This document shows, one piece after another, positions 1 to 8,145 of a DNA stretch of 64,000 nt (positions are counted from its first letter, which is position 1; every line of letters begins with the position of its first letter). Made by a program: the position numbers and the translations under genes. The stretch lies in assembly GCF_000621585.1 (NCBI RefSeq), contig NZ_JHXY01000005.1, forward strand, positions 1-64,000. Reading direction: 5' to 3'. A model generated the notes under the pieces. It saw nothing but the letters and a program-made list of their open reading frames with translations. It did no database searches and was not told the DNA's origin. This stretch comes from [Eubacterium] cellulosolvens LD2006. Lineage in GTDB: Bacteria; Bacillota; Clostridia; Lachnospirales; Lachnospiraceae.

Positions 1-270
1 TCAGAATTAACACTTGGCTAATTCATCCCGTTATTACTGTTTTAAAGGATTTGTATTAACAATAAATTGTTGAATACTCATCGATCGTTCAAAAATGTTT
101 TTTGAATTTTCGAGGATGTGTTTTACTGTTCAGTTGTCAATGTTCATATGGTTTGTGTCGGCTGATTCGGTGTTGTTCTTCGTCAGCGACAAGTGATACT
201 TTACCATTCAGCGAGAGTAATGTCAACAACTTTTTTAAAGTTTTTTTTGTGTTTTTTCGAGCGCATTTGA

Positions 271-312
271 AAGCCCCGGGCCGCCCACAAATTGTGGGAC
301 AACCCGGGGTTT
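271..312. terminator. Hairpin downstream of dusB
   Basis: A nested inverted repeat has outer arms CCCCGGG (274-280) and CCCGGGG (303-309) and inner arms CCCACA (284-289) and TGTGGG (293-298). It starts about 57 bp past the dusB stop on the minus strand. The U-tract on either side is weak, so it may be a weak terminator or a 3'-end stabilising hairpin. I see no credible gene in positions 1-270. Confidence 0.4.
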
Positions 313-368
313 CCGGACACATGATCTTGTTTTTTCTATCCTGATTTCGCTTTCCTTCAAAATCCAAA

Positions 369-1337
369 CTATCCCATGAGCACCTGATACAGCAACTCCT
401 GCGCGGCCTCGAAAGTTTCCGTCTCATTGATTTTCTTTCTGAGCATGGCAGAGTTCGGGAAACCTGCGGTGTACCAGGCGACATGCTTGCGCATTTCACG
501 AAGGCCGGTATAGTCTCCTTTGTACTTTGTGAGCATCTTCATGTGACGCATGATCATCGCATAGACTTCCTGCGCGGAGGGTTTCTCCGGGAGTACACCT
601 TCCTCCAGGTATCTGCGCACTCTTCCGAAGAGCCATGGATTTCCCCTCGCTCCCCGGGCAATCATGATGCCGTCCACGCCGGTCTGATTCACCAGTTCCA
701 GCGCCTTCTCCGGAGAATCCACATCGCCGTTTCCGAAGACCGGTATGCTGACTGCCTCCTTCACCTGCCGAATGATATCCCAGTCTGCCTCGCCGGCATA
801 ATACTGGGATCTGGTTCTTCCGTGTACCGCGATCGCCGCTGCTCCGGCGTCTTCCAGCACTTTCGCCACTTCCACCGCGTTGACGGACTGGCAGTCCCAG
901 CCCTTGCGGATTTTTACCGTCACAGGTTTATGTACCCGCTTCACAACAGCCGCTATGATCTCGCCGGCAAGCTTCGGATCCTTCATCAGAGCAGAACCCT
1001 CGTGGTTGTTCACCACCTTCGGCACCGGACAGCCCATATTGAAGTCAAAGATGTCAAAGGGCTTTTCCTCTATTCTCTCCGCTGCCTCCGCGACAATCCC
1101 GGGCTCGCTTCCGAACAGCTGGAGACTGACAGGTCTCTCTGACGGATCGGTTTTCATCAGTGCTTCTGTATTCCTGTTCTTGTATAAGATCGCCTTCGCG
1201 CTCACCATCTCTGTGTAGACAAGTCCGGCGCCCTGTTCGCTGCAGAGCAGGCGAAAGGGCAGATCCGTCACCCCGGCCATCGGCCCGAGGGCAAGCGGCA
1301 CATCGATCTTTACATTTCCGATCATAACAGGCTTCAT
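369..1337 (-). CDS. dusB: tRNA-dihydrouridine synthase (DusB/NifR3 family)
   Basis: An FMN-dependent enzyme that reduces uridines in the tRNA D-loop. At 322 aa it has the usual family length. The N-terminus carries the flavin-binding PMAGVTD segment (residues 19-25). FNMGCPVPKV (99-108) holds the probable catalytic acid Cys103, and HGRTRSQ lies mid-protein, all typical of the Dus TIM barrel. The ATG shares one base with the stop of the upstream DUF6145-like gene (TAATG), with GGAGG a few bases before it, so the two are translationally coupled. The family assignment is firm; DusB rather than another Dus paralogue is inferred from the overall sequence. Confidence 0.93.
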   Translation of the reverse strand: MKPVMIGNVKIDVPLALGPMAGVTDLPFRLLCSEQGAGLVYTEMVSAKAILYKNRNTEALMKTDPSERPVSLQLFGSEPGIVAEAAERIEEKPFDIFDFNMGCPVPKVVNNHEGSALMKDPKLAGEIIAAVVKRVHKPVTVKIRKGWDCQSVNAVEVAKVLEDAGAAAIAVHGRTRSQYYAGEADWDIIRQVKEAVSIPVFGNGDVDSPEKALELVNQTGVDGIMIARGARGNPWLFGRVRRYLEEGVLPEKPSAQEVYAMIMRHMKMLTKYKGDYTGLREMRKHVAWYTAGFPNSAMLRKKINETETFEAAQELLYQVLMG

Positions 1338-1672
1338 TACATTCCTCCGCCCGCAAAAACTTTATAGAAGAGTTCCATCGATTCGAACAGATCCTTCTTT
1401 GTCTCCTGAAGTTTCTTCACCTCAAGACCGGCGCCGATCTCATCGTACATCACGTCGCTTTCCGTCGCCTCGGTCTTCAGTTCCAGTCTTCCTTCCGAAT
1501 CATATTCCAGGGTAAAAATTCCTCCGCACTTCTCCGTGAAACTCACGCAGAGAATCTGCAGTTCATCTTTGATGCGCTGGGGAAGAATCGAAAATTCATC
1601 GTTAAAGTAGTATTTCTTCTCATAGGAGTTTGCTCCGCAGAGCACAATCATTTCTTCTTTGCTATCGCTCAC
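1337..1672 (-). CDS. Conserved hypothetical protein, DUF6145-like
   Basis: A 111-residue acidic cytosolic protein with no membrane segment or signal peptide. It begins at a GTG codon preceded by AGGAG with suitable spacing, and its stop overlaps the dusB start by one base. It resembles short Lachnospiraceae proteins grouped as DUF6145, whose function is unknown. The recognisable portion is the segment MIVLCGANSYEKKYYFN and a following beta-rich stretch ending near a Gly-Gly-Gly-Met terminus. Coupling to dusB and proximity to birA give only weak functional hints. Confidence 0.7.
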   Translation of the reverse strand: MSDSKEEMIVLCGANSYEKKYYFNDEFSILPQRIKDELQILCVSFTEKCGGIFTLEYDSEGRLELKTEATESDVMYDEIGAGLEVKKLQETKKDLFESMELFYKVFAGGGM

Positions 1673-1764
1673 TTTTTTCTCCTGTCCGGGAACATCTGCG
1701 CTCCTGTGCTCCCATAATGCCGTTGTCTACGGCTGTTGTATTCTGTTCAAAACAAAGGCCACCG

Positions 1765-1870
1765 GCTGTGCTCGGCTCACTCCCGAGGGGGCGCAGCAAA
1801 CAAAAGACGCGTGAGCAGAATCGCGTTCGCGATCTACCCGTCTGCGATCTGCACCTGCAGTCAGGGTGTT
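1765..1870 (+). repeat. Family I intergenic repeat, 5'-half copy
   Basis: The sequence GAGCAGAATCGCG-x-CGATCTACCCGTCTGCGA (1813 on) matches the middle of the full copies at 16298 and 23758, including the small AATCGC/GCGATC hairpin with a different loop. The terminal 20-bp hairpin seen in full copies is missing or degraded. It lies in the gap between birA and the DUF6145-like gene. Confidence 0.6.
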
Positions 1871-1895
1871 TTCTCCGTTCACATACGGCTCCGGT

Positions 1896-2690
1896 TTAAA
1901 CATATCCATAAATTCCGCGGACAGATACTTCTCCGGCAAAGACCTTCTCCACCTGTCCGTCGTCTTCTCTTTTTACCAAAAGCTCCCCGGTCTTGTCAAT
2001 CCCCAGGGCGATTCCTTCGAAGGGGTTCTTCTGATCCAGAACGCGCACCTTCTGATCCTTGTTCGCCAACATGTCCTGATAGCGGTCAACCAGGTCCGTC
2101 AGATCCCCGTTCGCGAGGAAGAGACTGTAATACTTCCGGAAGTAGTTCAAAACCGCCGCCGCCACCGCGTTCCTCGAGAAGTGCCTTCCCGTCTCCATAT
2201 AAAGAGACGAGGCCCGATCTGCCAGTTCCTCCGGAAAGCCCCCGACGTTCACGTTGATGCCGATGCCGACCACCAGGAATCCAAATCCCGCTCCCATCTC
2301 CGTGAGAATTCCGCAGAGTTTCTTTCCGTTGTAGACCACATCGTTGGGCCACTTGATCTTTGTGTCAAGGCCGGACACTTCCCGGATGCCGTCCGCCGCT
2401 GCCATGCCCATGACAAGGGTGATCATCGAGAGTTTGTCCGGCGTCACCTTCGGTTCCAGCACGACGCTCATGGAAATCGTCGTACCCCGCGGCGACTCCC
2501 AGACTCTTCCGCGGCTTCCCTTGCCGGCGCTCTGATAATCCGCCAGATACACCCGGCCGTCGATCACTTCCACTTTTGCCTCCCGCTTTGCCCACTCATT
2601 GGTGGAATCCACTTCCGGCAGAGAGCGGATCTCATAGCCCTCCGCCGTCAGTGCCTCTTTGATTTTCTCAGGTTCCAGTAAGTCTTTCAT
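1896..2690 (-). CDS. birA: Biotin--[acetyl-CoA-carboxylase] ligase, monofunctional
   Basis: Attaches biotin to the biotin carboxyl carrier protein through biotinyl-5'-AMP. At 264 aa it starts directly with the catalytic domain and lacks the N-terminal winged helix of bifunctional BirA, so it should not be a biotin-operon repressor. The adenylate-binding loop reads GKGSRGRVW (usually GRGRxGR) and is followed by the KWPNDV motif and the GIGINVNV strand. A short C-terminal SH3-like domain ends the protein. The ribosome-binding site is weak. It lies downstream of the argF terminator and probably has its own promoter. Confidence 0.92.
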   Translation of the reverse strand: MKDLLEPEKIKEALTAEGYEIRSLPEVDSTNEWAKREAKVEVIDGRVYLADYQSAGKGSRGRVWESPRGTTISMSVVLEPKVTPDKLSMITLVMGMAAADGIREVSGLDTKIKWPNDVVYNGKKLCGILTEMGAGFGFLVVGIGINVNVGGFPEELADRASSLYMETGRHFSRNAVAAAVLNYFRKYYSLFLANGDLTDLVDRYQDMLANKDQKVRVLDQKNPFEGIALGIDKTGELLVKREDDGQVEKVFAGEVSVRGIYGYV

Positions 2691-2782
2691 TTCTTACGCA
2701 CTTTCTTTGTTCTATCAGATTATTGTGTCTATTCCATCACACTCTTTGTCATAATAGCACTAGAGACCACAATAGAACTAAC

Positions 2783-2825
2783 TTTTTTATTCGGTTGCGA
2801 CCGAGTCGGTTTGAACCGAATAAAA
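2783..2825. repeat. Perfect inverted repeat between argF and birA
   Basis: TTTTTATTCGGTT (2783-2795) is exactly repeated in reverse complement at 2813-2825, around a 17-nt loop. Because the arms end in T and A runs, it could act as a bidirectional terminator or as a hairpin in the birA leader. Confidence 0.5.
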
Positions 2826-2865
2826 ATATCCGAGTGTAATTCCTCATTTCCAGCTTGTTGCCACA

Positions 2866-2903
2866 CAAAAAGAACAGCCATCTCCTTAAGAAACAGCTGT
2901 TCC
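2866..2903 (-). terminator. Rho-independent terminator of argF
   Basis: On the minus strand, arms AGGAACAGC and GCTGTTCTT (2869-2903, one G-U pair) are followed by a T run at 2866-2870. It sits just after the argF stop. Confidence 0.75.
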
Positions 2904-2909
2904 TGTGTA

Positions 2910-3905
2910 TCAGCGATCCGCGCCGAGTGTGGCCGCCATAACCGCCTTGATGGTATGCATTCTGTTCTCTGCCTCTTCGAATACAAGGGACTGCTCGGAC
3001 TCGAAAACTTCATCGGTCACTTCCATATCGGTGAGACCGAACTTCTCATGGATCTCCTTGCCGATCTTTGTTCCGAGATCGTGGAAGGACGGCAGGCAAT
3101 GAAGGAAGATGGAACGGTTTCCCGCGTTCTCCATGATCTCCTTTGTCACCTTGTACGGGCTGAGATCGTGGATTCTCTCCTCCCAGACTTCATCCGGCTC
3201 TCCCATGGAAACCCACACGTCGGTGCAGATGATGTCCGCGTCTTTTGTGCCCACCAGCGCATTCTCTGTGAGAGTAATGGTACCGCCGCTCTCGGCTGCG
3301 TATTTCTCGCACTCACCGACAAGCTTCTGATTCGGGAAATACTTCTCCGGCGCGCAGGCAACGAAGTGCATGCCGAGCTTCGCGCAGCAGATCATGTAGG
3401 AATTTCCCATGTTGTAACGGGCGTCGCCCATGTATGCGAGCTTCAGACCTTTGAGTTTGCCGAAGTGTTCACGAATGGTGAGCATATCCGCAAGCATCTG
3501 GGTCGGATGGTACTCATTAGTCAGACCGTTCCATACCGGAACGCCTGCGTACTTCGCGAGTTCCTCGACAATCTCCTGTCCATATCCGCGGTATTCGATT
3601 CCCTCGAACATACTTCCAAGAACTCTTGCCGTATCCTTGATGCTCTCTTTCTTTCCGATCTGGGATCCGGACGGATCCAGATAAGTTGTTCCCATACCGA
3701 GATCGTGTGCCGCCACCTCAAACGAACAGCGGGTACGTGTACTCGTCTTTTCAAAAATAAGCGCGACGTTCTTGCCGCGAAGGTTATCTACCTGGATTCC
3801 TCTTTTCTTCTTTTCTTTATATGAAGCGGCGAGATCGATCAGATATAAGATCTCCTCCTCTGTAAAGTCTTTTAATGTAAGAAAACTGCGTCCCTGAAGA
3901 TTCAT
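2910..3905 (-). CDS. argF: Ornithine carbamoyltransferase
   Basis: Forms citrulline from ornithine and carbamoyl phosphate, or runs in reverse in the arginine deiminase pathway. The protein is 331 aa when started at [14 protein letters not shown], the usual family N-terminus; this ATG at 3903-3905 has GGGAGG 8 bp upstream, and further in-frame sequence upstream lacks homology. The carbamoyl-phosphate motif STRTRCSFE, the DARYNMGNS segment and the HCLPSFHD ornithine motif are all present. No arginine genes are adjacent, so anabolic ArgF and catabolic ArcB cannot be separated. It ends at a clear terminator. Confidence 0.93.
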   Translation of the reverse strand: MNLQGRSFLTLKDFTEEEILYLIDLAASYKEKKKRGIQVDNLRGKNVALIFEKTSTRTRCSFEVAAHDLGMGTTYLDPSGSQIGKKESIKDTARVLGSMFEGIEYRGYGQEIVEELAKYAGVPVWNGLTNEYHPTQMLADMLTIREHFGKLKGLKLAYMGDARYNMGNSYMICCAKLGMHFVACAPEKYFPNQKLVGECEKYAAESGGTITLTENALVGTKDADIICTDVWVSMGEPDEVWEERIHDLSPYKVTKEIMENAGNRSIFLHCLPSFHDLGTKIGKEIHEKFGLTDMEVTDEVFESEQSLVFEEAENRMHTIKAVMAATLGADR

Positions 3906-4140
3906 ATGTTGCCCTCCCATTTCTTTCTTCCGATACACCGTCCGCTCCCGAAATGCAAGCGCAGCATCCGGCAGTTTCATCTGCGGTGTACGAGCTCATA
4001 TGTCAAAATATTACATCATTCCCGGCGAAATGACAAGATTCCAACGCCGATCGTCGATTCCGGCACAAAATCTGCAGGCAGCTAACCTGTGCGCTATCCG
4101 CCAGAACTCACATCTGCCTCATAAACGCAACATATCGACA

Positions 4141-4866
4141 CTATATTTTTTCAAGTTGAGCGAAACACTTATGCAGCACTTCGGACTCTTCCCACTTCAC
4201 ACTCAGTATCTGCTCATTTATCAGTTTAAAAACTTTTTCGGGGTACTGGACAGCCCATGTGACTCCCAAATGTACCTTTATTGCATTTCTACGACTTCCA
4301 AGATATTTTGATGCCACCGTTTTCATATCTGCCACAAACGCGCCGGCTTTATCCACGATGACTGAATTATACGGGTCTTCTGCTATAGAATCCAGCATCA
4401 ACGTCTCCAATGCACCTTCATGTTCTGTCGGAATGACAACAAGAAGTCCTTCGATCATCTGCTCTGTACCATATGCGTCAATATAGACATTCTGTACCCA
4501 TTCATTGTTTCGCATCGTGTTTATCACCGGTTTGCACACAGATGACGCATGCGCTTCGATCGATTGAATTTCACTTTCGTCCCGATCCAGAACCAGTGCT
4601 ATTCGTGAAAACGCCCCTGCGTCAACAACAGGTCTCTGAATCTTTTTCTCAAAAAATGAACCCACATTATCTTTGCCTCCGACGGCACAGATCAAGAGTC
4701 TGTCCTCCCCCTTTTCATACCAATTGGCTGATTCTTCAAAAGCATCCGGCTTTATCGCAACATTTGCGGGCGGCTTCCTGCAAAACTTCCATCCTGCCAC
4801 TTTTCCTAAAAAATAACTCAGAAGAATAGCATCTGTTTCCCCTTCGCACAAAATCAGTTTATTCAT
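4141..4866 (-). CDS. TOPRIM-domain protein (DUF3226/DUF4435-like), predicted defence effector
   Basis: A 241-aa protein with a TOPRIM-like signature: CEGETD (residues 7-12, Glu8), AVGGKDN (61-67) and LVLDRDES (91-98, Asp94 and Asp96), the acidic metal-binding pattern of OLD nucleases and topoisomerase/primase domains. A later GALETLML segment is typical of DUF3226-like proteins. Its ATG overlaps the ATPase stop by 4 bp, so the two are coupled. TOPRIM proteins beside an AAA ATPase are the layout of OLD, Gabija and PARIS (AriA-AriB) anti-phage systems. The nuclease or toxin role here is inferred from motif and context. It is AT-richer than neighbouring housekeeping genes. Confidence 0.75.
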   Translation of the reverse strand: MNKLILCEGETDAILLSYFLGKVAGWKFCRKPPANVAIKPDAFEESANWYEKGEDRLLICAVGGKDNVGSFFEKKIQRPVVDAGAFSRIALVLDRDESEIQSIEAHASSVCKPVINTMRNNEWVQNVYIDAYGTEQMIEGLLVVIPTEHEGALETLMLDSIAEDPYNSVIVDKAGAFVADMKTVASKYLGSRRNAIKVHLGVTWAVQYPEKVFKLINEQILSVKWEESEVLHKCFAQLEKI

Positions 4867-5960
4867 AGGCGCACCTCAAATCCAAAAGATTCTCTGTTCT
4901 CATAAACCTCGCGCCCGGAAAGGACTCTGGAATATGATGCATCAGCCACCTTCTTAATGGTGCACACGCATATATCATCTTCACTTTGCTGTTCATCGTA
5001 ATCCTGTGTCGCGAGAAGTCCGTCGATTGCCTCTATACTGTGCGTTGTAATAAAAAGCTGCACCTGAAAGCTTTTACATGCTTTAACGATAAACCGCAGA
5101 ATGTCGTCAAAATATCTCTTATGAATTGCAGTCTCCACCTCATCAATCAAAAGGATACCTCCGGCCGCCTGAGCAATCGCGTTCGCAAGCGCCAGTACTT
5201 TCTTAATACCATCTCCAAACGAAGAAATCGGCATATCGCCGAGACTCTTATGCCGGATATACTCAACCGGACGATTTCCGATATCACTCTTAAAAATCAT
5301 AATATCTTCAATGTCCGGGTCAAACAGCTGCAATGCTTTCACGCAGATCATCTTGTATGCTTCGTTCTTCAGTATACGACTGACGACGCTCCCTTTCAGG
5401 TGTTCAAAGGGTGCAACATATACGATGTTGAAGCTGTCTTTATCCAGCGTGGAGGTCCCTGTCACACTCGAATATTGATTCACGCTGACTCTGTGGGTCT
5501 TTTCTTCATTCCCGTAAACAAGCCGTATATCACCTTCAAAAACATCTGCTTCGATCTCACTATCCTGCAGCTCCAGGGTGCGAAGTTTTCTTGCCGACAG
5601 TTCTTTTGTATCAAGCAGAACTCGGTCCTTCTTTCCTTTCAATTCAAACGAGATGTCCTCGTCATTGCAGACACCGGATACGGATATCCTGCATACCTCA
5701 TCCTTATCCTTCGGAAACATACAGATAAAATTGTCAAAAATGGAGTTTGCGTTGTTGACCGAAATACTATCTCTCAGTCTCGAAACCTGATAAACATTCG
5801 CCAAACTTCCCGATGTCCGTAAAAGCTGGATCGCTTCCAGCACACTAGTCTTTCCGCAGTTGTTATCGCCAACCACGAGATTCACATTTTTCAGTTCATG
5901 GATCTTCAGCGCTTTAATTCCTCTAAACCGGTCAATCTGTAGTTTTTCCAGATAAGCCAT
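4863..5960 (-). CDS. AAA/ABC-type ATPase (AAA_15/AriA/OLD-like)
   Basis: A 365-aa SMC/ABC-like ATPase. Walker A GDNNCGKTS is at residues 31-39, the signature SSFGDG near 246-251, Walker B ILLIDEVE near 269-276, and the H-loop TTHS near 305-308. I start it at ATG 5958-5960, not five codons earlier, because this start shares a base with the XRE stop (TGATG) and follows GGGAGG by about 7 bp. It overlaps the TOPRIM gene by 4 bp. Such stand-alone ATPases act as sensors or scaffolds for TOPRIM partners in PARIS and OLD-type defence. Family is confident; defence role is inferred. Confidence 0.82.
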   Translation of the reverse strand: MAYLEKLQIDRFRGIKALKIHELKNVNLVVGDNNCGKTSVLEAIQLLRTSGSLANVYQVSRLRDSISVNNANSIFDNFICMFPKDKDEVCRISVSGVCNDEDISFELKGKKDRVLLDTKELSARKLRTLELQDSEIEADVFEGDIRLVYGNEEKTHRVSVNQYSSVTGTSTLDKDSFNIVYVAPFEHLKGSVVSRILKNEAYKMICVKALQLFDPDIEDIMIFKSDIGNRPVEYIRHKSLGDMPISSFGDGIKKVLALANAIAQAAGGILLIDEVETAIHKRYFDDILRFIVKACKSFQVQLFITTHSIEAIDGLLATQDYDEQQSEDDICVCTIKKVADASYSRVLSGREVYENRESFGFEVRL

Positions 5961-6265
5961 CACTCTACCTCCCATCCGACAAATTCCACAACCAGCCGCA
6001 TCCCCAGAGCATCCGCAATCTTTTTCAACGATTCAATCGTCGGCCTGGTAGTGCCGTTTTCCAGGTTGCTGATATTGGCCTGCGTAATACCACACTTGAC
6101 AGCCAGCTCCTTTTGCGTCATCTGATTGTCATGCCTGAGCTCGATGACCATTTCCCTGATTTCTCTGTATATATCATAATCCTTAGAGTTATCTGTCACT
6201 GCCTCATCATCATTTATTTGAACATTCGCTAGATTCTCGTCTAAAAACTTCTGGAAATCACTCAT
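5960..6265 (-). CDS. XRE-family HTH regulator of the ATPase-TOPRIM operon
   Basis: A 101-aa protein with a Cro/C1-type helix-turn-helix at about residues 43-93 (MTQKELAVKCGITQANISNLENG) after a 40-residue acidic N-terminal region. It is the first gene of a three-gene overlapping operon and has GGAGG before its ATG. The promoter at 6296-6324 and two near-palindromic repeats just upstream (6329-6380) make it a likely autoregulator. The size also fits an antitoxin of the HigA type, so the operon could be seen as toxin-antitoxin-like. Regulation is inferred from layout. Confidence 0.85.
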   Translation of the reverse strand: MSDFQKFLDENLANVQINDDEAVTDNSKDYDIYREIREMVIELRHDNQMTQKELAVKCGITQANISNLENGTTRPTIESLKKIADALGMRLVVEFVGWEVE

Positions 6266-6295
6266 GGCGTATACCTCCGTTCCCTTACCACTTAA

Positions 6296-6324
6296 AGTTT
6301 ATCATTTCAAAATCATAGCGTCAA
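6296..6324 (-). promoter_or_regulatory. Sigma-A promoter of the XRE-ATPase-TOPRIM operon
   Basis: On the minus strand, TTGACG (6319-6324) and TAAACT (6296-6301) are separated by 17 bp. The start codon lies about 30 bp further on. Confidence 0.65.
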
Positions 6325-6328
6325 GGAA

Positions 6329-6380
6329 GATATACCGCGCACGATATAATGCGCCGCGATGATATACTGCGCACGATATA
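6329..6380 (-). promoter_or_regulatory. Two 20-bp near-palindromic direct repeats, probable operators
   Basis: GATATACCGCGCACGATATA (6329-6348) recurs at 6361-6380 with a single base change (C to T). Each copy is itself roughly palindromic, with 7 of 9 pairs symmetric in the central 18 bp. They lie immediately upstream of the -35 box of the XRE operon, with 12 bp between them. Binding by the XRE protein is the simplest reading. Confidence 0.6.
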
Positions 6381-6454
6381 TTTGATATGAGTAAAAGCTT
6401 TTGATCTCAAGCAACCCTCTCAAGCAAACGCTCCTGCACTTAATCACACTAAAC

Positions 6455-6518
6455 AACGTCTGCAGGCGGAGCGTTTTGTGTTATTGAAATTCCAAAGAAA
6501 TTTCTTGTAACGCAAAAA
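6455..6518. repeat. Family I repeat, 3' hairpin fragment
   Basis: The sequence GCGGAGCGTTTTGTGTTAT followed by an imperfect hairpin (6474-6518) matches the 3' end of the full family I copies. Its right end abuts the U-tract of the terminator at 6519-6561, as in the full copies. Confidence 0.65.
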
Positions 6519-6561
6519 ACTGCCGCACGAATCGCCCCTGAAGATCGAAACGTGCGGCAGT
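6513..6561 (-). terminator. Rho-independent terminator of the cell-wall hydrolase gene
   Basis: On the minus strand, perfect 11-bp arms ACTGCCGCACG and CGTGCGGCAGT (6519-6529 and 6551-6561) are followed by six T (6513-6518). Confidence 0.85.
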
Positions 6562-6626
6562 CCACAACATTGTACTATTTACTTTTTATCTTCAAACAAT
6601 TTCTCAAAAAAGTACTTTCCCGATAA

Positions 6627-7832
6627 TTAATAGAAGGTCTGGTTTCCGATTGTGAGTCCGGAGCCGCCACCTGCGTGGAAGTAGAGAAGTCCGCCGATCG
6701 GATTCTCACCGTTCAGAGCAGCTCTTGCAGCCTCGTAGCAATCTTCATCTACGCCGTTTGCCAGCGCACTTGCAAGGGCACCGGAGGATGCCGGAGTAAA
6801 CTGACCTGCCTGATATACGACACCGCTGATGGTGTTCGGGAACTGGGAACTTGCCATACGGTTCATGATACATGCACCTACTGCAACTTTACCGTCGCGG
6901 CACTCTCCGCCTGCCTCGCAGTGAATAATTGCCGCAAGAAGTGTGAGATCATCTGCAGATACCTGAGAAGCTCCATCTCCCGCATCCGATGCATCACCGT
7001 TTCCTGCTTCCTCCTGATTTACGGAATCAAGCTCCAGCTGGTCAGCCGCTGCCTGCTCTGCAGCCTGGCTGTCATAACTCTGAACCTCCTCGCTGTACGC
7101 ATCCTGTACGATGACTTCTCCGTTCTCATCGTACTGTACGCCGTCTTCTGCGTAACCGTCAGCACTGTAATCGCTGTACTCACCGTACTCTTCACTCATC
7201 TGAGCGGCGGCCTGTTCTGCAGTTGCCTGCTGCTCATCCAAGTACTCCTGATACTGATCCAGTGTCATGGCTGTGTTCGGATTGTTCAAAACCTGAATGT
7301 ACTCGCCGGAGACATATCCTGTCTCTCCGTTGTTCTGTACTTCAAACCAGCCGTCCTGATAATCGGTCAGTGTAATTTCCTCTCCGCCGAGATAATAACC
7401 TGTGATGTCATCATCGGTGGATCTTCCTGCACGGATATTCAGAACCGGAGCCGCAACATTTCCGGACAGCACATTCTGCTGCTGATAGATGTCCTTCGCG
7501 GCCTCGCCCGTCACCAGAAGATCTGAGCGGATATAACCCTTGACATATCCGGATGTAATCTTCGTCCATCCGTTCTCCTCGCCTACAACTTCAACAACAC
7601 AGCCCGGAAGAAGAACTCCGACGCGGTCGCTCTCGATGGAAGCCTCAGATCGGATGTTTACATACACGTCGCAGTAGGATACGGCTTTTCCCTGCCATAC
7701 ATCCACTGCGTAGAGATTATCTCCCGGTGCACTCGTGTCGATACTGTCGTCCGCAGATGCCGGAACCGCCAGTACAGATGCCATTGCAATTGCACAGCCG
7801 ATGGCTGTAAAACTCTTTTTGTTAAAATTCAT
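6627..7832 (-). CDS. Secreted SH3-domain cell-wall hydrolase (SleB/CwlJ-type)
   Basis: A 401-aa exported protein. A signal peptide covers residues 1-27 (cleavage after PASA). Two bacterial SH3 domains follow (about 50-107 and 125-182; YVNIRSEAS, LNIRAGRS), then a long acidic Gln/Glu/Ala linker (about 190-290). The C-terminal Hydrolase_2 domain (about 292-401) starts at LLAAIIHCEAGGE with its catalytic Glu and contains GACIMNRM and a GGLLYFHAGG region. It probably cleaves peptidoglycan during growth or spore germination, tethered through SH3 binding to the wall. It is monocistronic, with a strong promoter and terminator. Confidence 0.88.
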   Translation of the reverse strand: MNFNKKSFTAIGCAIAMASVLAVPASADDSIDTSAPGDNLYAVDVWQGKAVSYCDVYVNIRSEASIESDRVGVLLPGCVVEVVGEENGWTKITSGYVKGYIRSDLLVTGEAAKDIYQQQNVLSGNVAAPVLNIRAGRSTDDDITGYYLGGEEITLTDYQDGWFEVQNNGETGYVSGEYIQVLNNPNTAMTLDQYQEYLDEQQATAEQAAAQMSEEYGEYSDYSADGYAEDGVQYDENGEVIVQDAYSEEVQSYDSQAAEQAAADQLELDSVNQEEAGNGDASDAGDGASQVSADDLTLLAAIIHCEAGGECRDGKVAVGACIMNRMASSQFPNTISGVVYQAGQFTPASSGALASALANGVDEDCYEAARAALNGENPIGGLLYFHAGGGSGLTIGNQTFY

Positions 7833-7870
7833 TAAGAACCTCCCAACAGGTTTTTCTTTTGCTTTTCTAA

Positions 7871-7899
7871 TTTGTTACAGAAATATTACTTTCTGTTAC
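7871..7899. promoter_or_regulatory. Repeated TGTTAC hexamers, possible WalR-like box
   Basis: Between the -10 box and the start of the hydrolase gene, the plus strand reads TGTTAC-N5-TATTAC-N4-TGTTAC. The first pair fits the WalR (YycF) pattern TGTWAH-N5-TGTWAH with one mismatch. An overlapping inverted repeat is ACAGAAA/TTTCTGT. WalR controls wall hydrolases in other Firmicutes; its action here is a guess. Confidence 0.35.
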
Positions 7900-7907
7900 G
7901 AATTTGG

Positions 7908-7937
7908 ATTATAGCACAGAAAATGCACATATGTCAA
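7908..7937 (-). promoter_or_regulatory. Consensus sigma-A promoter of the cell-wall hydrolase
   Basis: On the minus strand, a perfect TTGACA (7932-7937) and a perfect TATAAT (7908-7913) are 18 bp apart. Confidence 0.85.
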
Positions 7938-7988
7938 ATTTTTCTACTGCGCGGTCGCAAAGCGAATTCTCAAGTGCGTCCAAACGCC

Positions 7989-8017
7989 AAAAACGCCGGA
8001 GCATTTCTGCTCCGACG
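7989..8017 (-). terminator. Rho-independent terminator after the SpoU methyltransferase
   Basis: On the minus strand, arms CGTCGGAGCA and TGCTCCGGCG (8008-8017 and 7994-8003, one G-U pair) with a 4-nt loop are followed by TTTTT (7989-7993). It sits about 130 bp past the stop of the 8146 gene. Confidence 0.75.
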
Positions 8018-8145
8018 TCTATTCCCTTGCACTATATAATTCCTGTTGGCCTCCGAGTACTAATGCACACTCAAAACCATTGTTCCGCATATGCTTTTTC
8101 TATTCTGATACGTAATCATCCCAGGACGAATACCTATATGCTTTC

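Noticed and set aside
102-499. Two short overlapping frames at the left edge
   Set aside because: No ribosome site or family features, and one overlaps the dusB 3' end; the region looks non-coding.
6329-6380. CRISPR array
   Set aside because: Only two repeats with a 12-bp spacer, next to a promoter and without cas genes; better read as operators.
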